A stretch of 64,000 nucleotides of DNA from Oscillatoria sp. FACHB-1407. Lineage in GTDB: Bacteria > Cyanobacteriota > Cyanobacteriia > Elainellales > Elainellaceae. The DNA lies in NCBI RefSeq assembly GCF_014697545.1, contig NZ_JACJSA010000014.1, forward strand, positions 62,001-126,000, read 5' to 3'. Positions 47,917 through 56,600 of this stretch are shown here, one piece after another. The notes under the pieces are model-generated. The model worked only from the letters and a program-made list of their open reading frames with translations. It did no database searches and was not told the origin of the DNA. How positions within the stretch are numbered: the first letter of the stretch is position 1; every line of letters begins with the position of its first letter. Both the position numbers and the translations under genes were made by a program.

Positions 47917-48966
47917 ATGAGTGATGGACAGATTGAATATCATTTTCAGCGCATCAAACAGCAGATTATGGCTCTGCAAGAAGACAGCCCCCCTGATTGG
48001 GAAGCAATTGATGCAGCACTTGAGGATTTGCAAGTAACCTACGAGCAGATGCAGGCGAACTCAGAAGCAGCCGAGGTTCTACAGGAGGAACTGCTTCAGC
48101 AGAAGCAATATTATCAGGACTTGTTTCAGTTTTTCCCGATCGCCTCCTTAGTGACCGATGCCAACGGTGTGATTTTAGAGGCGAATCAGGCGATCGCTCA
48201 ACTCCTGAACGTCTCTTCCAGTTACCTGATCGGAAAATCTCTAGCTGGTTTTGTGAGGGAGAGCGATGATCCCTTTAGAGAACGGCGAGGCAACTGGGCT
48301 ACTTTTCAGGCTCACCTCAACCAACTGTCTCACAGGGCGGGCACGCAAATCTGGCGTATGAGCTTGTGTCCTCGTGATTGTGAACCCATTGTGGCTGAAG
48401 TGCATGTGGCGATCGCCCGTAACAGAGATGGACAGACTGAACATCTGCGAATGGGGGTGTACAACTTGAGCCAATCTCAAGGTACTGCTTCGGTTACCGA
48501 GAGAACGTCGGTCGATCCCCTGCAACGCTCACTTCTAGACGTTGTTCCTACAGATCTACCTAGGTCGCCGTTGCCTGAGTCCCTCGACGGCTTACAGGTG
48601 CTTGTGGTAGATGACGAAGCAGATATTCGTGAATTTATTACTGCTGTTTTAGAAACACACGGCATCGGAGTCAGGGCAGTGGCAAGTGCGACGGCAGCGT
48701 TAGAAGAATTAGAACGATTTCGTCCAGACGTTTTGCTCAGCGACATTCGGATGCCGGGTGAAAACGGCTATCACTTAATTCGGCAAATTCGCGCGCTCGA
48801 AGCGGAGAAGGGAGGGCATCTTCCTGCTGCTGCGATTACGGCTTATCTCGATGAAGACCGGGAAAAGTCCCTGCAAGCTGGGTTTGAGGCACATTTATAT
48901 AAGCTGGTTCAACCCGGCGAGTGGGTTGAGATGGTCGCTCAATTAGCTAACCAGGCTTCTCGTTGA
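47917..48966 (+). CDS. PAS-domain protein with C-terminal receiver
   Basis: 349 residues. A coiled coil (1-65, rich in Gln/Glu) leads to a PAS domain (about 66-185, FFPIASLVTDANGVILEAN), a disordered linker (186-222) and a CheY-like receiver (226-345) with Asp232-Asp233, phosphoacceptor Asp276 (VLLSDIRMPGENG) and Lys in HLYKLVQP. There is no kinase or output domain, so it likely acts as a sensory phosphate sink or relay for one of the hybrid kinases nearby; its receiver is close in sequence to that of the 53618 kinase. No Shine-Dalgarno sequence is obvious before the ATG. Confidence 0.9.
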   Translation: MSDGQIEYHFQRIKQQIMALQEDSPPDWEAIDAALEDLQVTYEQMQANSEAAEVLQEELLQQKQYYQDLFQFFPIASLVTDANGVILEANQAIAQLLNVSSSYLIGKSLAGFVRESDDPFRERRGNWATFQAHLNQLSHRAGTQIWRMSLCPRDCEPIVAEVHVAIARNRDGQTEHLRMGVYNLSQSQGTASVTERTSVDPLQRSLLDVVPTDLPRSPLPESLDGLQVLVVDDEADIREFITAVLETHGIGVRAVASATAALEELERFRPDVLLSDIRMPGENGYHLIRQIRALEAEKGGHLPAAAITAYLDEDREKSLQAGFEAHLYKLVQPGEWVEMVAQLANQASR

Positions 48967-48967
48967 G

Positions 48968-49117
48968 ATTTCTGATACCGATTTAATATAGTTTCTAGTG
49001 CAAATGCAGACGCTTGTGGGGGCGGGTTTTGCGATTTACTGACGGCAAACCCAAGAATTTATCTGCAAAACCCGCCCCTAGCGACATTTGCCTTGCTCAC
49101 AATTGAATTTGGTATGA
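48968..49117. repeat. dispersed repeat B, long copy
   Basis: TGATACCGATTTA at the left and AATTGAATTTGGTATGAG at the right are the repeat ends in opposite order to 14726-14836; inside, GGGGGCGGGTTTTGC pairs with GCAAAACCCGCCCC at a distance. Confidence 0.75.
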
Positions 49118-49202
49118 GCAAGAATCTACCAATCGGGTTTTGGTAGAGGCGTTTCACGAAAAGCCCTTACAGGTATAGCTATCGCCACTTCATTTAGGGC
49201 AG

Positions 49203-49400
49203 AGGGTGCTCCCAGCCAGGGGTTCCACCCCTACATCCCGTTCTAACCCAACGTCAATTCGGATTAAACACCTGGCGAATCAATTTACGGCTATGGGAGT
49301 GAAGTCCGCCTGCGCGAACTACAGAAAATCAAGGTTTGTCGAACCGACGCAGGTCAGTTTTGCTCTTGTAGCTACGGCTATATTTTGTTTCCTGGAAATC
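49203..49400 (+). repeat. repeat D core fragment followed by repeat A copy
   Basis: 49203-49250 holds GCTCCCAGCCAGGGGTTCCACCCCTACA, matching the inside of repeat D. From AACGTCAAT at 49249-49257 the sequence follows repeat A of 14572 (CCTGGCGAAT, CGGCTAT, AAGTCCGCCTGCGCG, GAACCGACGCAGGTCAG). Confidence 0.75.
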
Positions 49401-49500
49401 TCTTAAAAGCAAAATTTGTAAGATTAAACTTGGAAGCAGTCTAGCGCAATTCAGCACTGCTGCCAGTCGGCAGCTTTCAGTTCAAGGCAGGAGAACGGAT

Positions 49501-52500
49501 ATGAGCGAGAACGGGAAATCTGTTGCTGCTGACTGGCTCGCGAGTGGCGGTGAAATGGGCAAGTTGATTCGCTCAATGGACTGGTCGCAGACCCCACTCG
49601 GTCCGATCGAAGGGTGGTCACCCAGTTTACGGACGACGGTCAACCTCTGTCTTGCCTCAAACTTTCCGATTAACATCATTTGGGGCCCGGGGCGCGTTCA
49701 GATTTACAACGATGGCTATTGGCCTATTTGTGGGGATAAGCACCCTCACTCCATGGGGCAGGACTATAAAGAGTGTTGGCTATCTGCCTGGGATGCCGTT
49801 GGAGAACCGTATGAAAGCGCGATCGCCGGAGAAACTGCCTTCATCGAAAACTGTCGGATGTTTCTCGATCGCAACGGTTATCTAGAGGAAGCCTTTTTCA
49901 CCTTCTCTCTTAGCCCTATCCGCGATGAAACGGGAGGTGTAGGTGGCGTATTTCATCCGGTTACAGAGATCACCCAGCAAACCCTGGCAGAGCGACGGCT
50001 CAAGGTTTTGCGTGACCTGATAGAACATACGGCCAATACCAGGACGATCGCGGAGGCGTGTCGTTTGAGTGCTGAAGCTCTTGCGGATCATGACCTTGAT
50101 CTGCCCTTCACGCTGTTCTATCAATTTGATCCGGATAGCAACCAGGCGCATCTCATGGGCACCACTGGACTGAAGCCAGGCGGTGCTGCCTGTCCGACAA
50201 CCGTTAATTTAGGGGCATCGCCAGACCTCTGGGCACTCGCAGATGTGATGCAGACTGCGGCGGCTCAGGGGGCATTGGGTCAAGCCCGACAGATGGATGA
50301 TTTAGACCAACAGTTCGGTTCATTGGAGTGTGGTCCTTATCCAGAATCGCCTAAGTCTGCCATCGTCGTGCCGATCGCCTTACCAGGGTTAGCCCATCCC
50401 TGGGGCGTGTTTGTTGCTGGGGTCAGTTCTCGGCGAACCTTAGATGAGCCCTATCAAACGTTTTACACGCTGCTGGGAAAAGCCGTAACCACGGCGATCG
50501 CCAATGCCTATATCTATGAACAAGAACGCAAACGGGCTGAGGTGTTAGCAGAACTCGATCGCGCCAAAACGACCTTCTTCAGCAATGTGTCCCACGAATT
50601 TCGTACGCCGCTCACCCTGCTGCTGGGACCGTTGGAGGATGCGTTAGTCAGTTTAAAGACATGGGAGAGTGAAGGAGTGAACGATGATCCCCCCACCCCT
50701 TTACCCCTCGACCCCTCGACCCTAAAACAACAGCTCCAACTTGCACACCGCAATGGCTTGCGCCTATTAAAGTTGGTGAACACACTCCTCGATTTCTCCC
50801 GCATTGAGAGCGTTTACCCCGAAAGGGGAACTGCTTCGCAACCCATCTCTGCCGTTTATGAACCCACCGATCTGGCAACCTTGACCGCAGAGTTAGCCAG
50901 TGTTTTTCGTTCTGCGATTGAACAGGCAAAGTTGCGCTTTGTGGTGGATTGTCCTCCCTTGCCTGAGCCAGTGTATGTTGATCGGGAGATGTGGGAAAAG
51001 ATTGTTTTCAATCTAATCTCAAACGCTTTCAAATTCACGTTGATGGGTGAGATTCAGGTGAGCTTGAGAGTAGAGGAGTGGCGGAGTGGTGGAGTGGCGG
51101 AGTCCCCCTCTCTGCCTCTACCCCTCTCCCCCTACGCTATTCTTGAAGTTCGCGACACAGGCATTGGCATTCCAACCACAGAAATTGGACATCTATTTGA
51201 GCAGTTCTACCGAGTCAAAGGAGCGCAAGGACGTAGCATTGAGGGTTCAGGGATTGGTTTATCTCTCGTGCAGGAATTGGTCAAACTGCACGGTGGCACG
51301 GTTCAGGTGAGCAGTGTTGAAGGGGAAGGCAGTTGCTTTCGCGTGTTCATTCCCATGGGCTGTGCGCATCTGTCTACTGAACAGATTGGGACAGGCATGG
51401 GTGAGTTTAACCAAGATGCCACCGGGCGATCGCAAAACAGTATGGCAAACCTGCCTCTACACTCAACCGCAATGAGAGCATCACCCTATGTGGAGGAAGC
51501 GTTGCGGTGGCTACCTCAAGAAGGGCACGGGGAATGGGGAATGGGAAATGGGGGAAGATCAACCCCTACTTCCAACTCTTCACGCCTTACTTCCGATCAA
51601 CCCTCCAGACCAACTCACTCACCTGTTCCCTTATCCACATCCAGTCGAATTTTGCTGGTGGATGATAATGCTGACATGCGAGACTACCTGAAGCGGCTCT
51701 TAACCCAACGATGGCAGGTTGAAACGGCTGCAAATGGGGCGATCGCCCTTGAGATGATCCAACGGCAACTTCCCGATCTGATACTGACCGATGTCATGAT
51801 GCCAGAGATGGATGGCTTTCAACTGCTCAATGCACTGCGGGCAGACCCTACCACTCAAAGTATTCCAGTTATTCTGTTGTCGGCACGAGCAGGTGAAGAA
51901 GCAACCGTCGAAGGACTAGAAGCAGGAGCAGATGACTACCTGATCAAACCCTTTTTCGCTCGTGAGTTGATGGCAAGAGTCGAAACTCAACTGCAAATGT
52001 CACAGCTACGCCAAGAGTTATCGTCAAATCGCTTTAAAAATGAGTTTCTCATGACAGTCACTCATGAACTGCAATCCCCCCTGGCAACGATTCTCGGTTG
52101 GGCACGATTTCTACAAACCAAATCCTTTGACCCTGATACGCTGGCACGAGCATTAGCCACAATCGAACGTAACGCCACCATTGAAGCAAAACTGATCAAG
52201 GACTTGCTGGATGTAGCCAGCATTCTCTCTGGGAAGCTGCGCCTGAAGTCTCAAGTCGTCGATTTAGCTTCGCTGGTACGAAATGTGACGGCAACATTCC
52301 GTGCAGCAGCTCAGGCAAAGCACCTGCAACTCGTTGAAACCATATCGGATGAAGTGCCGACTAATGTTGTTGCCGATGGCGATCGCCTCAAACAAGTCAT
52401 TGCTAACTTGCTAGAAAATGCCATTAAATTTACGCCCAAAGATGGAAGGGTTGAAATTGGATTGTCATGGGTCACGGGTCATTCGTCGTTGGTAGAAGAC

Positions 52501-52815
52501 CAAATAACTAATGACAAAGGACTCATGACAAATTATGTCCGAATTGCAATTAGCGACACCGGAATTGGTATCCATCCTGATTTTCTGCCCTATGTGTTCG
52601 ATCGCTTTACTCAAGCCGAAGTACCCAGTCGTCATACCCCTGGCGGAGTGGGAATTGGACTGGCGATCGCCCATCATATTGTCGCACTTCATAACGGCAC
52701 CATTCATGCGGAAAGTGCAGGAGAAGGGCAGGGGACAACCTTTGTTGTTAGATTACCAGTTGCTCTGGATTGTGGAAGTGAAGAAACAAAGATCTATATA
52801 CACGGTAGATCCTGA
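49501..52815 (+). CDS. hybrid sensor with two histidine-kinase modules around a receiver
   Basis: 1104 residues, soluble. Order: PAS-like domain (about 30-165, WSQTPLGPIEGWSPSL), GAF-like domain (170-340), HisKA with phospho-His (FFSNVSHEFRTPLTLLLG, near 360) and HATPase 1 (about 490-620, NLISNAFKFT, DTGIGIPTTE, GSGIGLSLVQEL), receiver (about 715-835, VDDNADMRDY, ILTDVMMPEMDG, LIKPFFAREL), then a second HisKA (FLMTVTHELQSPLATILGW) and HATPase 2 (NLLENAIKFTPKDG, GVGIGLAIAHHI). Having a second kinase after the receiver suggests an internal relay. Four low-complexity inserts encoded by short repeats interrupt it (50664, 51076, 51526, 52466). AGGAG lies eight bases before the ATG. Partner regulator unknown. 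Confidence 0.94.
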   Translation: MSENGKSVAADWLASGGEMGKLIRSMDWSQTPLGPIEGWSPSLRTTVNLCLASNFPINIIWGPGRVQIYNDGYWPICGDKHPHSMGQDYKECWLSAWDAVGEPYESAIAGETAFIENCRMFLDRNGYLEEAFFTFSLSPIRDETGGVGGVFHPVTEITQQTLAERRLKVLRDLIEHTANTRTIAEACRLSAEALADHDLDLPFTLFYQFDPDSNQAHLMGTTGLKPGGAACPTTVNLGASPDLWALADVMQTAAAQGALGQARQMDDLDQQFGSLECGPYPESPKSAIVVPIALPGLAHPWGVFVAGVSSRRTLDEPYQTFYTLLGKAVTTAIANAYIYEQERKRAEVLAELDRAKTTFFSNVSHEFRTPLTLLLGPLEDALVSLKTWESEGVNDDPPTPLPLDPSTLKQQLQLAHRNGLRLLKLVNTLLDFSRIESVYPERGTASQPISAVYEPTDLATLTAELASVFRSAIEQAKLRFVVDCPPLPEPVYVDREMWEKIVFNLISNAFKFTLMGEIQVSLRVEEWRSGGVAESPSLPLPLSPYAILEVRDTGIGIPTTEIGHLFEQFYRVKGAQGRSIEGSGIGLSLVQELVKLHGGTVQVSSVEGEGSCFRVFIPMGCAHLSTEQIGTGMGEFNQDATGRSQNSMANLPLHSTAMRASPYVEEALRWLPQEGHGEWGMGNGGRSTPTSNSSRLTSDQPSRPTHSPVPLSTSSRILLVDDNADMRDYLKRLLTQRWQVETAANGAIALEMIQRQLPDLILTDVMMPEMDGFQLLNALRADPTTQSIPVILLSARAGEEATVEGLEAGADDYLIKPFFARELMARVETQLQMSQLRQELSSNRFKNEFLMTVTHELQSPLATILGWARFLQTKSFDPDTLARALATIERNATIEAKLIKDLLDVASILSGKLRLKSQVVDLASLVRNVTATFRAAAQAKHLQLVETISDEVPTNVVADGDRLKQVIANLLENAIKFTPKDGRVEIGLSWVTGHSSLVEDQITNDKGLMTNYVRIAISDTGIGIHPDFLPYVFDRFTQAEVPSRHTPGGVGIGLAIAHHIVALHNGTIHAESAGEGQGTTFVVRLPVALDCGSEETKIYIHGRS
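50664..50720 (+). repeat. in-frame low-complexity insert (kinase 1 linker)
   Basis: GAGTGAAGGAGTGAACGATGATCCCCCC then CCCCTCGACCCCTCGACC, encoding DPPTPLPLDPST in the linker between the HisKA helices. Confidence 0.65.
51076..51136 (+). repeat. in-frame low-complexity insert (HATPase 1 loop)
   Basis: GAGTGGCGGAGTGGTGGAGTGGCGGAGT, a 9-base motif in tandem, then CCCCTCTCCCCCTAC; encodes a stretch between strand IQVSLRV and ILEVRDTGIGI. Confidence 0.75.
51526..51596 (+). repeat. in-frame low-complexity insert (HATPase 1 to receiver linker)
   Basis: GGGGAATGGGGAATGGGAAATGGGGG, a heptamer-type repeat common in cyanobacteria, plus a T/C-rich part; encodes GEWGMGNGG and a Ser/Thr-rich run. Confidence 0.8.
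52466..52535 (+). repeat. in-frame insert (HATPase 2 loop)
   Basis: GTCATGGGTCACGGGTCATTCGTC and ACTAATGACAAAGGACTCATGACAAAT are the GTCATT/AATGAC-type short tandem repeats; they encode WVTGHSSLVEDQITNDKGLM between VEIGL and VRIAISDTGIG. Confidence 0.8.
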
Positions 52816-52957
52816 ATGAAGTGGCGACAGCTATAACCGCCACGATTCTCATCCGAACTCAGGTTAGATTAGCTCTCAAGCAGGATTTTAAGAAACGGCA
52901 CTAAGCCTTATACCAAGGATCATTCATGGTAAACCCGAACACCTGACTTAGATTTTT

Positions 52958-53506
52958 ATGACGCTCCCTTTACTGATTGTTGATGTACAAACAGGCTTTA
53001 TGAATGACTTTACTCATCACATTCCCCGACGAGTAGTTCGTTTAATTGAGCAGGAAACTTACTCACCTATATTGTTTACTCGCTTTATCAATTCACCTGA
53101 TAGTCCCTACACTCATCTTTTGAAGTGGGATGGTTGTCATGAGGCACCTGAGACAGATTTAGCAACCGAGCTTGCTCCTTACGTCCAATCTCAGTGTGTC
53201 TTCAGTAAACCAGGATTATGTGGCATACCAAATGAGTTGGCAGATTATCTCAACCGTCACCAGATTCAGCAGATTGCTGTTGTAGGAATTGACACAGATA
53301 TGTGTGTTCTAAAAATTGCTATGGATTTATTTGATCAGGGCATTGAGCCAATTGTATTGACTGATTGTTGTGCGAGCACAGCAGGATTGCAAGCTCACCT
53401 GGCGGGTCTAGCTGTGCTCAGCCGCAATATTGGAGCACAACGTTTGCGCGATGCTGGTTTGGGAGAAGGAACCCTTGCAGCTCCTGTAGCTAATCAGAAC
53501 CATTAG
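52958..53506 (+). CDS. isochorismatase-family cysteine hydrolase
   Basis: 182 residues. The catalytic triad of the family is visible: Asp9 (LLIVDVQTGF), Lys84 (VFSKPGLCG) and Cys116 (GIDTDMCVLKIAMD). The fold also shows the usual ADCCAST-like segment (LTDCCASTAG). Members include nicotinamidase, carbamoylases and isochorismatase; the residues around the active site do not fix the substrate. Cytosolic. A 15-bp tandem duplication spans its stop codon (53495-53524). Lies between two large kinases without being in an operon with either. Confidence 0.9.
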   Translation: MTLPLLIVDVQTGFMNDFTHHIPRRVVRLIEQETYSPILFTRFINSPDSPYTHLLKWDGCHEAPETDLATELAPYVQSQCVFSKPGLCGIPNELADYLNRHQIQQIAVVGIDTDMCVLKIAMDLFDQGIEPIVLTDCCASTAGLQAHLAGLAVLSRNIGAQRLRDAGLGEGTLAAPVANQNH

Positions 53507-53617
53507 AGTCAGAACCATTAGAGGAGCATAACCCTGATGGCTACCTGCGACAATTCATCGGAGCGCACGCCGAAGTTTGTGATCTCAATCGCCAAGCTCA
53601 TCCGATTTGTCAGGCAA

Positions 53618-56600
53618 TCAACTGCTCAACTCTTTTTGGCTCTCTAACAGTCTCATAATGACCATGAGCAATTGAATCGGTTCGATGGGTTTGGGGATGT
53701 GCATTTGGAATCCAGCTGATAATGCCTCCAGGCGATCGCCCTCTCTTGCGTAAGCCGTCAAGGCAGCCGCCGGAATTCGTCCACCCTGACCAGGTGGCAG
53801 CGATCGAATGCGACGAATAAACGTGAATCCATCTTCATCAGGCATTCCAACGTCACTTAGTAGAATGTCAGGTTTGTGAGTTTGCAGCAATTGCCAGGCG
53901 GCTGAGGCAGAGGCAGCACTAATCACCCTGGCACCGTATTGCTCCAAAGCGGCTTGCAAAAATTCGCGTGTGTCTCTTTCGTCATCCACGATCAATACAT
54001 TAACGTTGGATAGATCGAGCACTGTATCAACGATTGTTTGACGATGAAGCCCCTGATAGCTAACGGGTTGGTTCGGTAGAGCAGCCGTGAGGAGTGGTAA
54101 ATGAACGGTAAAGGTCGTCCCCTGTCCTTCCCCACAGCTATCGACGTGAATGGTGCCCCCATGCAACTCGACTAAGTTTCGCACGATCGCCAGTCCTAAC
54201 CCTAACCCACCTTGTGTACGGGTCGTTGTTGAATCCTCCTGTCGGAATCGCTCAAAGACATAGGGCAAAAAGTCTGGAGAGATGCCTTTGCCAGAGTCGA
54301 TGACTTGAATTTGAGCGTAAATTGGGGAGTGGGAAGTGGGGAGTGGGGAGTGAACTGCTTTTATCCCATTCCCCATTCCCCATTCCCCATTCCCCACAAG
54401 CTCCAGTTGAATATCGACCTTTCCCCCGGCGGGTGTAAATTTAACGGCATTTGAGAGCAAATTCCAGACAATTTGCTGTAATCGTTCTGGATCACCAGAA
54501 ACTAAATCTGTGTCTGGACTTGAATGGAATGAGAGGGCAATGGATTTCGCCGTTGCGGCAGGGCGAATCGTGTCGATTGCCGCCTGAATACAAGGAATAA
54601 GGTGAGTTGGGCGTAAGTCTAGCCGAATCTTGCCACGAATGATGCGTGAGATATCGAGCAGATCTTCAATCAATTGAGTTTGGGCTTGAGCATTTCGCTC
54701 GATCGAAGCTAGGGCTTGTTCTGTTTTCTGTGGGTCAAAGTTGCGAGTACGGAGTAACCGCGACCAGCCCAGAATCGCATTGAGGGGCGATCGCAACTCA
54801 TGGGACACGACTGCCAAAAACTCGTCTTTCATCCGGCTAGCCCGTTCTAGTGCTGTGCGGGCTGCTCGTTCTCGCTCCAATGCTTTTGCCCGTTCTTCGA
54901 TCAACAATTTCTGATCGTGAATATCGGTAGAAGAGCCAAACCATTTCACCATCTGCCCCTGTTGGTCATATAGAGGCAAGGCTTGTGACAGGTGCCAACG
55001 GTACTCCCCATCACTCGCTCGACGAATCCGATGCTCGATTCTAAACATTCTGCGGTCTGTTGCAGCCTCATCAAAGGACTGGAGGGTATAGGCTAAATCG
55101 TCCGGATGGATAATTGGCTCCACCCCCTCTCTTTGGGCTTGTTCCAGAGATAGACCCGTATATTCACACCAACGCTGATTGCAATATTCGTGATATGTGT
55201 CAGAGCGCACTACCCAGAAAAGTTGGGGCATCGTATCTGCTAGAGTACGGAACTTTAATTCACTCTCTTGCAAAGCCGCTTCCGTTTGTTTGCGATCGGT
55301 AATATCAAACAACATTCCCAACATGCGAGTCGGTTGTTCGTTGCTGTCGTAATGAAACCGACCATAGGACGAAATCCAGTGAATACTGCCATCTGCCCAG
55401 ACTACGCGGTAATCACAGGCATAGTCTTGCTTGTCCTCCATTGCCTGTTGGAGACTCGCCTCCGTACCCGGTAAATCGTCTGGATGGATGCGATCGCGCC
55501 ATTCTTTGTAGGTGCGTTTGGGATTTCCCGGTTCGTAGCCCAAAATGATTTCGTGGTACGGAGTCCAAACCACCTCATGAGTTGCTAAATTCCAATCCCA
55601 GGAACCAATGCGGGCAGCGTCCAGGGCTAATTCAAGTCGCTCCTGGCTCTCTCTCAATCGTTCCCCGCTCTCGATTAGTGCATTCTCGACTTGTTTGAGG
55701 GACGAGATATCAATGAACGCACCGATGACCCCTTGAACAGTGCCAGACTCGCATCGCACCGGAACGGCTCGACCATAGATCGAGCAAACCGCTCCATCGT
55801 CAAAGACAAACTCAAATTCACCAGAGACAGCTTGTCCAGTCCGCCCTGCCTGTTGCATCGGTAAGTCGTAGGGGTCAACATCCTGACCATTCTGTTGAAT
55901 CTTGAACTGGAACGGATACTCTCCAGTTTCAGGAGTGGCTGTCATGATGGAGTCGGGCGATCGCCGCATCATTTCACACGCGGCACGATTCGGCGTCACG
56001 TGATGACATTGAGGGTCATGGGCGATCCAAACCCCCGCAGGAACGGCTTCCATAAACGCCTCCAGTTCTGCGGCTCTGGCTCGTGCGGTTGCTTCGCTTT
56101 GCCTCAGGGCAGCTTCTGCTCGTTTGCGCTTGCTAATATCGGTTGTGCTGCCGACCACCCGCACGGCTCGACCCATAACATCCCGCAAAATTAAGCCCTG
56201 ATCCTGCACATCAACATACTCGTCCTGCTGATTGCGAACCCGGTATTCCAGGTTATAGCGATCGCCCTGCTGAAGTGCCGTCAGTACAGCCTGCCTCGTC
56301 GTTTCCACATCCTCCGGGTGAATCCGATTCAGCCACCACTCGCTATTGGGTGCGATCGCCTCTGTTGGGAATCCAAATAGATGACTGGTTCCTTCACTGC
56401 GATCGACCTGATCTTGCTCAATATCCCAGTCATACACGGCTGCATTAATCGCCGCCATTGCCAAACGAAACCGCTCGTTTGCCTGTGCCAGTTCTCGCTC
56501 CGTTTGTTTGCGCTCTGTGACATCAAACCCAATTCCCCAGCTTGCCCATCCGGGAATGGGAAACTCTGCCGAAATATTTGACCAGGCGATCGTCCGAACA

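Larger units (their letters stand above)
48967..49500. other. intergenic region made mostly of dispersed repeats
   Basis: Repeat B (48968-49117), a fragment of the repeat D core (49203-49250) and repeat A (49252-49400) follow one another. AGGAGAACGGAT just before 49501 is the ribosome-binding site of the next gene. Confidence 0.65.

Noticed and set aside
53537-53647. 36-codon plus-strand frame with GGAG ten bases upstream
   Set aside because: No family features, overlaps the 3' end of the kinase at 53618 and follows a tandem duplication; weak.
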